From assembly GCA_012845835.1 (NCBI GenBank), contig JABAKD010000009.1, positions 12,677,955 through 12,741,954 on the forward strand: a DNA stretch of 64,000 nt, given 5' to 3'. The DNA is from Undaria pinnatifida. Taxonomy: Eukaryota; Sar; Phaeophyceae; Laminariales; Alariaceae. Shown here piece after piece: positions 34,101 to 46,800 of the stretch. Position 1 is the first letter of the stretch. Every line of letters starts with the position of its first letter. A program made the translations under genes and the position numbers. The notes under the pieces were generated by a model. The model saw nothing but the letters and a program-made list of their open reading frames with translations, searched no databases and was not told the DNA's origin.

Positions 34101-37100
34101 CTGCCAACATCCAAAACATCGGGGGCGAAAACAAGACTGAAGATGAGTTTTTCAGCGCCTTGTTCATAGGGTTGAACTTGTTTCTTTCGTTCAAATCAGT
34201 GTTCTGGGTAAGGTGGAGAACTCTCCAAGTGAGGGCGAGTCAAAAAAAAATGTAGGTGCCAACACGGTCGCAGCACGTGTCATCACCTCATCCCTGTGCC
34301 CTCCCAGTAGAAACGTGTGGTTCGTGCCCCGAGGGGGTACCCACTACTCAAAGGCACTCGCATCACCATCACCATCACCATCAACTATCACAACTTACCC
34401 CCCTCCCTCCCTCCCTCCCTCCCTCCCTCTCATGCCCATCACAACCTCCCCTCCCTCCCTCCCTCCCGCATGGATTATCACAACCTACCCCCCTCCCTCC
34501 CTCCCTCCCTCCCCCATCAATAACATCACCTTAACACCGCCCTCCCAGTAGGAGTGCTTCATGCCACGGAGAGGGTAATTGCTGCCCCCGGCCGTGGCGC
34601 AGCCTCCGTTGTCGCTGGCTAGCGCGATGATCGAGTTCTCCATCCACCCCTCCTCCTCCAGGTAGTCAACCAGCTCGCCGATGGTCTTGTCCATGTACAT
34701 CAAAACCTATCGGGGACAGACGGGGGGAGGCCGGACGACGGCATTTTTTTTATCAGTATGAAAATGTATAGAACAGGACAGTTTCAGCTTTGAAAGCAGA
34801 ACAATGTCAACTAGAAGCGCAGAACCGCAAAAAAAAAAAATGAACATGGTCACGGGCCACTAACTTGTCTAAGTCGTCCCGTGTTTCCGACACACACATG
34901 TAACACATGCCTTCCAGGGAATTCGAAACCCTTCTACCCCGTGTATCCCTTTTACCACTGCCACTCTGATCCCAAACTAATTCCGAGTAGATTGTCCCCA
35001 AAAAGGTTGGTGCGGTTGTCAAGCGTATGGAGTTTAACCCATTTCCAACTCCTAATTTTTTCCTAGTCCAACTCCAAGTGTTTTGCCCCCATGTCGGGAC
35101 TGCGGTGCTAAAAGGGTTGATTTTTTTTTTACCCGGATCTCCATGAACATCTAAAAATTAAAACTAGAACTAATGTAACATTAAATCTTACCACTATGAC
35201 CGAAAATATAAGGACCGGTTTGAACTACTCTTCGTGTAAATATGGTGTTTTTTGTACCGGGTGGTGGGTGGTATATCCGAAGCCTTCTTCGCCAGGCTTC
35301 TACAAAAATAGGACAATACAAGGGGGGCTTCGCTGCGGCGTGCTGACGCCCGCCTGCGTATACCGAAACGAAAAACACGCTGTGTGTGCTTTCATGGCCG
35401 CCGAGTCCGACAGCTGAATTCACTCACTTTTGCGAACCGCAGTCGTATATCAGAGTCCGAGTTTTCCCCCAGGGCGTCCAAGATGGCCCATTCATCCTCG
35501 GTGAAAGCGTCTGGCCAAAATAAAAAAAGAAGGAAGAAATCTTGTGCACATTATTTTATTATAAAATTATTATAAAAAATGAAAATACACTCCAGCTGTG
35601 AGATCGAAGATTTCGTCGAAACTCATCTTTGCAAGCTGTGTGTGATACTCCGATCGCGCGCATTACGAGTTGTGTGTCCTCATTAAGGACATAGGTCGGC
35701 GACTCCCCTTACAACTACAGTGTAGCTATCAGGGTCAACAGGGTGATTTTAGTCAGTCTGTGCGCTGAAACTGTTTCTGAGGGGGACAAAATCTGACAGC
35801 TGTGGAGGGAAATGTATCCTTTTATCAAGTGAATCTTGCAAGTCGAATAACCGGTGAGGGGGGGGGGCGGAGTTTTACATTATTTCTAAATAGAAAAAAT
35901 GCATACCAGAGGTACATGAATGTATGTGTAGTCTATGGTTTCTGCGTTGACGCGCGTCGTTAAATGAAAGCTAATGAGTTATGGGTGTTATGATCCACAT
36001 ATGGATGTTAGAGTCCATGTATTTGTTCATGCACAGTCACTTCGCACGAGAAAACTAAGTATCTTAATGCAGATGCGGGGAAATACAACATGCGGCGAGA
36101 CTAACTTTGTTCCTGCTTGACGATTCACTCTATTCAACATATATATTTCGGAACGTTGATTACATCTTGCAGAATAAATATTAACAGCTTACCACCACGT
36201 GTATCTGCGAATGTTGCAGCGAACATTACAGGGAATTGCTAAGGCAGGACCGTAGCAACCCATCTGCCCGTAGCATGGGCATTGTGCCGTGACAACGAGG
36301 GAAGGCTTCGCCCACCTCTTGTCACATTTCCAACTTTTGGCCTCAAGCGCTTCCTTTCGAACTGTCTTCAACGTGATCGAAAGCGATCCCAAGACCATTG
36401 GACAATCGAACGGTCGGCCGAATGTGATGTTTATTTGTGTACACGGGTGGCGTTAGTCCACAAAAGGATACCATTAAGGCCACGGGGGGACCCAAGCGTC
36501 CCCCGGTACCCGGTTTTCCGGTGACTCTAATCTCTATATGTTACATCGGAACAGAAAAAAACATGGCGCTATGTTAAAAACACGCGGCGTTTAAAACTTC
36601 GGCTGGTTCTTGCCTTAAGGTTAGGGTATAGAGCTCAATAGTGTTTCATCCGCAGATGCTGTGATTCTCTTCAAATCGGTTTTCGGCTGGTTCTCAGCAG
36701 AGGTCCACAGCTCGACTTTGAGGCGCTGCAGTGGTCGAAATTTGGGGTGCACAAAAAGAGACAAAACACGATCCCCTATTGAACGTGTGCACTTCACTAG
36801 CGGGCAGCTACATCTCCTCATAAGCAACCACGACCCGCAAAATCGAGGGACGCTCCTGGTGGCGTGTACGACGGCGTCGGGTGCGTCAGACAGCAGTCGT
36901 AGGCAGCCAGAATCGACTCACGAGATGTTTTTGTGATTTCGAACTTGCGAGCCAGCAACACCAAAAGCTCCCGAAATCGCTGAAATTATTCAGTTCACGC
37001 GCGGAAGCCTACTACACGAGATATTTTTGTGATTTCGAACTTGCGAGCCAGCAACACCAAAAGCTCCCGAAATCGAAGAAATAATTCGATTCACGCGCGG

Positions 37101-37782
37101 AAAGCCTTACACGATGGGTACATTACCGATGAAAAACGGTTTTCACCCAAAGGTTGCTGCTCGCCAGGCGGATGATATAACTCTTCTCGAGTCGTATCCG
37201 AAAAGCGCGCTGCAAACAGTATTTCATTCCCGTGAGAGGTGGGAAGTTATGGAGTCCAAAAATTGGCGAAAAACACCTGAAAAGCTCTGTTACTGGCTCT
37301 TTGCAGCATTTTTCGGAACTTTCCAAAGAAGGATCTTGTTTGCACATGCCATACTCTATTTTAAACTGGTTTTTGTATGTACGCGGAATTCCTCCATGCG
37401 AGCTCCTCTTAGACAAATACCAGGTAGTATATAAATAGATACATGGAGTCTACGCAAACATGCATATAGTTTGTAAAATATACTGTGGAGTATTCCCGGT
37501 TCGTTTTGTTTTTGCAAAGAAAACAGAAACAATTGCCTTTTTTTTCGAGAACGACCAGCTGCTCTCTCTGCTTGCGTGCTTGCTGCTGGTGGCCTTGACG
37601 AAGATTCCATAGCACCGTCGTCGCGTTCGGTCACGCTGGTCCAAGGACTGGAGCGGCAGCACGATTTCGTCGCAGCACGTTTGGTGCTATGTGCCGCTGC
37701 ACGCATTTGGCTCATATAGTTATTGTTATCATTATTGTTATCAGTATTGTTATCATTATCATTATCATTATCATTATCATTT

Positions 37783-37816
<34 letters not shown>

Positions 37817-40800
37817 TTGTTGTTGGTGTTGTTGATATTATTACTATTATTGTTATTTAGTAGTATTTTTATTTTATTTTTCCATCCGAAAATGTGCAGC
37901 ATGAGCTTCCATGTCTGGCACGGATAAAACATCCCCAGAAAGAACAAAACCAAGGGTCGTGCTCGTATTAGGGACTTTTTTTTGCGTGAGAAAAACAATC
38001 TTAATAACGGGAAAAAGTGCGAAAGCGCGAGTTAGCAAAAATGGATGAGAATCGACGAGCAGTGGGAATGCTGAAAACCCTATGCGCGATATAACTGACA
38101 AGACACCTGTAACCGTGACTTGTCCAGCAAGTCGCTGAGAACAAAACCTCATACGAGTTGAGCTGGAAAGTAAAAGTGATGATCAAACGGTAAAAAAAGG
38201 GAAGCCAACTGTGCTCTCGAATTATACGCTACCTGCAGGAGGGAAAGGGAAACCAACAGTGCTCTCGAATTCTACGCTACATTGTCGGAGGAAAAAAAAA
38301 AAAAAAAAAACGTCTAGATATACCTGCGGGGGGAAGGCCTAGAGGGTCGTGCACGGCTTGGTGTGCGAGGTAGAGGAACAGCGGCTCCTCGTCGTACGGC
38401 GTCTTGTCCTTGATAACCTGTACACGATTTATTTCGGGAGGTGTATGTTCAACGATGGACACTTCAACCAAGCCAACAAAGCGAAAAAAAAACAAAACAA
38501 AAAAAATACGACCCCTCAATGGAAGTGTCAGGAAAAGGACAACATTCGTATTAATACTATATCTGTGAAGGTGTGTTCAGTAGGATGTAATACCCTCTGG
38601 AGACACCCGGGTACCTACTCGAGTGTGACCTAAACGACCGGGTTGGGCACCCGGGTACCCTGAGATTTATACACTATACTAAACACACCTTTGCCTTTTT
38701 ACTTGGGGGGAATTTTGCCGAGGCAGTCGGTTTGTTGGTTGGCGAGAGCGTGAGATAATAAATGGTACCACAGGTTTCGTACACCCGACAACATGAACGG
38801 AACAAAAAAGAAGAACCGCGACTACTATGAAGCACAAACTAAAGTAAATCTCGACCGGAAACACGCACACGAACCATAACAACAAAAACACACAGGTACG
38901 CACGACGCAAACACAAAACATTCACGCATTAAAAACGAGTCACAGACGCTCTTCTGACCCCCACAAGCCTCTCTTGGAAGATAGTGGTGGAATGCTTTCC
39001 CGTAAAGCTGATGGGGGAGGAACAAGACGAGCTTTAACGCACACAAAAACACACTAAACACGCACATGCATAGACATTCTCACATGCACCCAATCAACTC
39101 TGGCTGCCTTTACACCAGGTTAACAAAGCATGCGGCAGAGAATACACTTACGTTCAACGAGGAATTTCTCCAAACTAACTTTCCACGGAGAACAAACGCT
39201 ACTTCAACAATCAGAGGCAGGGTTGAGAACAGCTGACCACACAGTAAGTAGTAACGAGCCGCTCTACCCACCTTCGTATCCAGTTCAGAAAATTTCGGGC
39301 TGCAATCGAGCCTTTGTTCATAGGACAGGTGACACTTGTACTTCGTGCTTGACATGTGATAGAGAAGCGGCTAAAGCGGACATGCTGTTCAGGAGCAACC
39401 TTGTCTTGCTTGCTGCACATTACCCACAGCTAGTGCTACGATCTGCATCCTGTTTACACAGGGAAAAATGGAAAAGGGGGTTCTCTCGGGGCCAACAGCT
39501 ACAACGATATACACCCTCAACGCTTCTTCTACGAATCATGAACCTGGATCGACCGTGGTGCACATCTACATTGGATTCGTAAACTGCTCTAGGCTGTTGC
39601 CGCTGCTTTTTTCTGTGAGGAGGAGGGGCGTCATTCGACAAGGGAAAGGAGAGTACAAGCATAATACCCGGGTTGATTCTTCTGACTCTGCAAAATTGTC
39701 GATGTGCGCTGTACTCGCACATCTATTTTTTTGCGGTGACTTTGATGTTGGTTTTTATCCCCGCCGAAAATGTAGCGGTGTTTTCATTGCGTGCGATCGG
39801 TGGTATGATGCAAACGTTCAGTTAGATGACTACACGTCGGCAGCTATCGTTTGCTTTTTCGCAACGAAAGAACACGCCCAAAAAACATACACACACCCGA
39901 GCCCACCCCCGAAATTCCCCCAAAAAACAATAAACCTCACAAGAAAACACACACACAAACACACAAGACGGGGTTCCGCTGACCTCCATGGCCCTCTCCT
40001 GGAAGACAGTCGTGGAGTACATTCCCTTAAAGCTGATTGAGGAGGAAGAAGACGTGCTGGTGGGTCCCGTCGAGAAGTAATCGTCGTTATCATCGTCACC
40101 CCCGACATCGTCGTAGCGGAGCATAGGGGGGGTGGGGGCACCGGACCTGTCGATGATGTCGTAGTAGTCGGTGGCATTTCCGAACCCGAAGTCGAAGAAC
40201 TTGCGCCCGTGAAGCTTCACGGAGTAGGGCTGTACGCATTAACAAACAAGGGTAAGCAATAACAGACAACAAGGGGGGGCGGGGGGGGAGTAGGTGAATT
40301 TTTACGATTTCATACTACAATTCAAGACACTAAGTATTTTTTTTTCCAAGCTCAAGGGAGACGGCAAAGGCTGTACCAGTCAAACAATACATGTAAGCTC
40401 GATATGAGTAGCGCTTAAAAAACGTGCTAAGGTCCGAGATCTTAGGAAGGGAATCATAACTAAGCATCCCGGGTCAACCAATGGATGTTTCAATATTTTG
40501 ACCTATTTATCTGCATGGTATTACGACTATAAACAATTCTTAGGTTTTATGATGACAGCACCGCATGGCCCCAACTACATATCGAGCTTATACTTCTTCA
40601 GATCGAGCTTATAGTTATTGTCGAGCTGGTATACAATAAACAACAAGGACGGGGGGGGGTGTTGAATATATAATTAACCCACGCCCTTAATACTTAATAT
40701 CGCCAAAACATCCATAAATTTAATTTTCCAGTTACGAGGTAAGACACAGCTTTGCCGTGCAGGGCTGTATACAACAACAACCAAGTAACGGTGGTGAAGA

Positions 40801-43800
40801 TGAACCAGCTCATGTGACGCGTGCTACGATAGCGAGGTAGCACTGTTTTAGGCACAAGACATACACGTCTAGACTATATGTTTGTTTATATGTTTTATAT
40901 GTTTTGAAGTTTTATTATTCTACGATAGCCCCCCCCCCAAGATTTTCTTCAACGAACGTTTCATGGCTGCTCGACACGAGAAAGGGTGCTATGAAAAAAA
41001 CAATCTTCATCTACCCGCTTGTATGCAAAGGACCATCCAGAGAGGACGTCGGGGGGGCAAGGGGCGCCGTATTTCAGGAAATACGGCCGGAAGCTGATTT
41101 CAAAACCCGCGAGTTCGTTCAAGAAAAAAAAATGGGGGGGGGGGCTACCGTGGAACGACTATTGTATGTGTTTATTTCTTAATGACTGGGCTCCTTTGCC
41201 GAAAAACTGCCGGGAAAATGTCATTACATTGTTTTCGCCTTGCAAGGTGTACATTTTTGTAATACGTACGGCAATATGAGATGTGCACTTTGATATTACT
41301 AAAAAAATCACTTTGGTAAAGCATAGAGCTCCTACAGTGAGGATCTCCCCCCCAAAAAACTTTAAGAATGTCTGAACAGTCGGGAGTTTGGCGGAACGGA
41401 TAGGAAATGTCGGAGAACAGGGTAGTACGGGCGGGGGTGGGGGGGGGGGGGGGCTCATTTGTTGCTTGCCTTAAGTCATTTGACCGTTGACCACGCATCC
41501 CTTTCGAGACGGAGCACCGTTCCTACTCCCGATAGAGGCACCTCCAACGTTTGGGCGCTGATAACGCTTTCTCCATATATTACATAAAAACTGCTTGCTT
41601 ATGCTATCCCTTTCTTGTTCCGCCGTCTGTGGCCACCATCTATCTCCTACGATAACGATAGTTTTCTCGCTACTCTCTAGTCTACCAAACTCTTGCACGT
41701 CACATACGCCTAATTCCCTCATCTCCTCCTTTACCGCATCCCGTTCCTCCTTGTGTATTTCGCATTATCCTACTATGTGAGTCCTACTCTCTACTGTTGC
41801 GCCACACGGACGTATATTTGTAGTCCCTCCTCCTCCCGGCTACTGGTATAGTGTCTCTTTCTTTTTTCATTCCAGTATCTCCCCTCAACCCCCCGTATAT
41901 CTCTCACGTGTTTCTCCTCTTTCACCTGATTTCGTAGCGCTAGCTTTTCCCTTTCTTCTATTCTTTTGGTCACTGTCTTGTACCCGCCAAACTTATCTAT
42001 TTCTATAAACATCAGTACCTCTTCTTGGTCTCCCCCTAAATCCTTCCCATTTTTCTCGACTACGTTATCCCATCTTATTCCAGCTCTCGCCCTTTTGTTG
42101 TTTTCTCCCATACAGCCCTATCAGCTAAGGCCTGGCAACCTTTTTTCTGGCATATTCTTTACTTTATATTGCCATTTCAACTTTTCTCGCGTGTCTTATT
42201 AGTTTTAAGTGGGTATATTCCTAGTTCCGCTCCTAATGCTGTATTGCTCGTCGTTCTTGAGCAACCTTCGTACTACCTCTTGGGCTGCTGCTGTCATCTG
42301 CACTGTTTTCAGTTGTTTTACGAACTTCAAGTTGTTCCCTTCCCATACTTCTCCTGCATACTCTAAAATTGGTACAATCACATCCATTTGAATACACCTT
42401 TTAATGCTAGTGCCAAGGTGCGAGTCTGTCAGGATCGAATCCACCTTGCCTACTTGTGATTTACCCTTTCCTATTACTCTCGTTATGTGTGCATCCCAAC
42501 AGCAGTCCTTTGAGATCTCTACGTCAAGGTACGTATATTTTTATATACGATCGGCAGGTAATCTTCTCCCCACTTCCATTTGGAAGTTACTGGATTCACG
42601 TTTCCTTCGTTGCATACAACTACTGCTACTACTGCGCTTTTTTTTACATTCGCTGTCACTCTCCACCTCCTAGCGTACTCTAGTGCCTTCTCTATCTGCT
42701 CAGGCAGTCCTTCGGCAGTTTCCGATATCCCCACGAAACCATCCGCGAACATCAACCCCGGCACCGTATCTTCCCCCAACGTGACTCCTTGCTTTGCTGC
42801 TTCGACTGCTACTATCATCTCATCAATATATACACACCTTGAATAGATTGGGCGATAGTGTACATCCCTGTGCAACTCCTTGTAAAATATCAACGTGTTA
42901 GGATATTTCCCCGTCCAGCACCACAGCACTTATCGCACACTCCGTCATACTTTTCATCATTCTCCGCATCTTTCCTCTGATCCCAACTTCCCACATCTTT
43001 TCCCACAACCCATTCCTCTATATTGTGTCATAGGCCTTCTGTACATCTAGGAAGAAACGGTACGTCGTTAGCCCGGCACGTCTTTCCTGTGCCTTGAATT
43101 TATCTTACCTAATGTGTACACATGACCTACGCAACAACGGTTTGGCCTGAATCCTGCTTGCCCTTCGCTTACCTTTTCGTCCTTTTCCAACGTTTTTCCC
43201 ATTCTATCGTTCAAATTCTTACAGAATGCGGGGGGGGGGGGGGGGGGGGGGGGCGTTCCAGGGGAAAGAATGACCGAGAAAATTGGAGCATCTCAGCAGA
43301 AACAGCGTAGCAAAGCAGCAGAACTGCAGCAGCGAATATCGGACACGACAATAGGTAGAGGTAGAAGGGAGTAGTGCCCAGGCAGCAGCGACAGCAGCAG
43401 CAGCAGCAGCAGCAGTGGCAACATGTAGGGGGAAGATCGCCATGGGTTTCGTCGCCGAGATGCACTCTGAGTTTACTAAAAAAAAAAAAGAGCGCTTGGG
43501 TAAAAGTATAGAGCCCCCGCAGGTGAGGTTGCTGAAAAAAAAATGTCGCCCCTTGACCGCAGCATGTACCGACGGGTATCATAGCATACCGTCAACAATC
43601 CAAGACAGGGCAATCAACTTCGAAAATCGAGGGAGACGACATCGAGAGTTTCGTTTAGGGGCGCAGAAGCAAGTTACGACGAAATACGAAAAACGATCAG
43701 GGGCTATGTGCCTATATAGTAAGAGTCTTGTCTCGGGGCGCAGAAACAAAAATGAAGACCAAAAAGCAAAAGTGACCCGTACGAATGTAGAGGTTATCGT

Positions 43801-46800
43801 TTCGGGGCGAAGAAAAGACCGACTCCAGCCAGAAGCAAAGAAAACGTCAGGGCTGTAGACTACACTGTTTGAGTACACCGTTTCGTAAGTGCTTTGGATC
43901 TGACCGTATATATAGAGCTTCGTTTCGGATGCAGAAATGCCCGACGAAAAAAGGAAAGAAAATTTAAGCTAGAATTAGAGAGGGGGCGTTGTTCAACGCA
44001 AGAGATAGACGAATGCCGTGCACAAGCGGCAATCGTAGAATAAGGGAGGGCACAGCAAGCAAGAGGTAGAGCAAGGAAGGGAAAACATCGTGTAACAAGT
44101 ACACAAGAGTAAGGGATACTATTAATACCTGTTGGGCTACTACTCAGTCAGCCGCTGACTCACTCGTATGCGCGCAGCCCCCAACCGGTACGAAGCTTAT
44201 CCAAACAACTCACGCTTCACACGCCTTTGAAGATTCGTTAAACAAAAAAAATGTCAAGACGGTTTCACCTCCTTCAGCGCCAAAAACGAAAAAACTCAAC
44301 GCGAAACCCTCCCCCCCCCCCCCCCCCCCCCCTCCCTCCTCGCCCCTCACCCCTTTCCCACCCCCCTCTCCCCGTCCCCACTTCCGCCCGCCTTCACTCG
44401 CCCCCATCCACCCCCCAACCTCACCCCCCCCTTTCCCCACCCGATCTGGCGCAAGCATTGTTGTCCTGGTCGTAAAAAACGACGTGTTCTGTTCTAGCAC
44501 TGTAGAGATACGAGGTCTATGGTCGTAAGGACTTTGGCAACGCATGATATGATCATTAATCCCACGGCTGGGGCTGGCGTGGGTTGGCAACGACGCTGTA
44601 AAATACGCCTCTTACTACGTGAGCTAGACCGCCACGGAGGGTACTGTTATTTTTTTTCTTGTTTTTTGCTTTGGTAGTGGCCGAGATGGTGGTCGAGTTA
44701 GATCATATCGTGCGGAGTGGAGAACATCAACTCTGCGCAAGAGGAACGATATCACGCCGTGTACACATGGCAAGGCACCCACGAGGCAGTTACACAGCAT
44801 CCCAATTGATTTCTCTGCAAGTGTCAGAAAATAAGTACAGACACTCGAAGCTGTCATCCATACGCAATAAAGTACGCAGAAGGTGCGGAAGTCCGCCTCA
44901 CAAGGGGTTCTTAGCAGGACGCAGCCCACCCTTCACGCAACACGCCGAACACCCCACGGTGCTTCGTGCTTGGTGCACGCATTTTATAACCGTAAAAAAA
45001 ACGACATGCCCCGTCCCGACAATGTAGGAATACGAGGGTCCATGGTCTTAAGACTACAATTATGCACAAAATGAGTACGCCCCCCCCCCTCCTAAGACTA
45101 CGATTATGCACAAAATGAGTACGCCCCCCCCCCTCCTAAGACTACGATTATGCACAAAATGAGTACGCCCCGCCCCCTAAGACTACGATTACGCACAAAA
45201 TGAGTACGCCCCCCCCTCCCCCAATAGATTGCGGCCATGCTTGACAATGACGACGCCCCTCCTCCCCTCCCTCTCCCGTCCAACCCCATTCCACCCCCCC
45301 CCCCCCCCCCCAAAGGCCAAACCTGGTGGGTCCAGTACATCTCCTTATCGTTGAGGTAGCCCAGGTATGTATCGAACCCCCTTCGGTGGGGGACGTAGGG
45401 GTCACGGAAGCTGCCGAGGTGCCACTTGCCCACCATGTGCGTTTCATATCCCGCTTCCTTCATATACTCCGGGAAAATCTGATGGAACGGTAGGTTAGGA
45501 TAGGTTAGGGTAGGGTAGGGCATAGGGCAGGGTAGGGTGGGGCATAGGGCAGAGCAGGATATGGTAGGGAAGGGGGGTAGGGAAGGGGGGTAGGGAAGGG
45601 TGGTAGGGTAGGGTTGATGAAGGGGGGGGGGGGGGGAGGGGGTCGGAGGAGAGGGGAGGGTAGAGGGAGAGGACGGTAGAGGAGGGAAGGGGAGGGGACG
45701 GAAAGGGAGGGGAGGGGAGGGGACGGGGGGGAGGGGAGGGGAGGCGAAGGCATGGGACTGGACGGCACGGGAGAAGAAGGCGGGGTGGTTGAGTCGTGGA
45801 GACGGAGGGGGGCAACTAGGAAGGAAGGAAAGGCTGGACGGCTCGTCGCGTTTATGCACGCCGTCTGTGTTGCGCGCGTACACAACGTAAGGGTCAACAT
45901 GAAATCATCCACCTTAACACTAAAATACTCCACAACTTCTTGCACCACGTTTAACGAACAACTTATCATATCACACGCGAATCCAAGAATACGATCATTT
46001 TTGCAGCATGACCAACAGGGTACTACAGTAGCTAGACTACGCCGGTACGTAAGAGATATTTCTGATATATGAGTGAGACGTTTTGATACATCAGTACTAG
46101 GTACAGCAGCATACCTTTTCCGAGAGCGGGAGACCCCACGGCGCTCCCGGCTGGATGACGTTGTACTGCAGCCCATACCGGATGGGGTACCGTCCGGTCA
46201 TGAGACTCGCTCGGGCAGGCGTGCAGATGGACATGCTGTAGTACTGTGTCAACTGTCGGGATATGAATACAAAAAAGGAGTGCGGTTCCGACGAGTGCGG
46301 CAGGCAGAGCAAGAGAAAATACATGAGAGGAGGCCGGAGAGGCGGGGGGGGGGGGAGTGCGGCAGGCACAGCAGGAGAAAATACATGAGAGGAGGCCGGA
46401 GAGATGGGGGGGGGGGGGGGGGGGGGGGTACTCTCAATGTGCACGGCCGTAGCTGTATGGCCATAGACCCTCGCATCCCTACTATGCCGGGACGAAGCAC
46501 GTCGGGTTTTCACCAACCAGGCAGACATTGCTTGCACCAAGCGCGAAGCGCCGTGAGGTGTTCGGCGAGTCGCATGAAGGGTGAACTGCATCCTTCCAAG
46601 AACCGCTTGTACGACGGACTTTGGCACCTTGTGCCTACTTTCTTGCTTATTGACGACAACGCCAATGAGTTATACTTTGTTTTCTGGCGTGGCCACTGCA
46701 GAGACAACAATGGGGGGGGGGGGTTCACTCATTTCATGCGTGGCCGTAATGGTATGATTATATGACCATAGACCCGGACATGCCTGCAATGGCGGGACGG

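Noticed and set aside
45104..45883. 259-codon and 223-codon Pro-rich minus-strand frames
   Set aside because: They are low-complexity translations of the G-rich minisatellite running into true exon 4; only 45323-45478 is supported.
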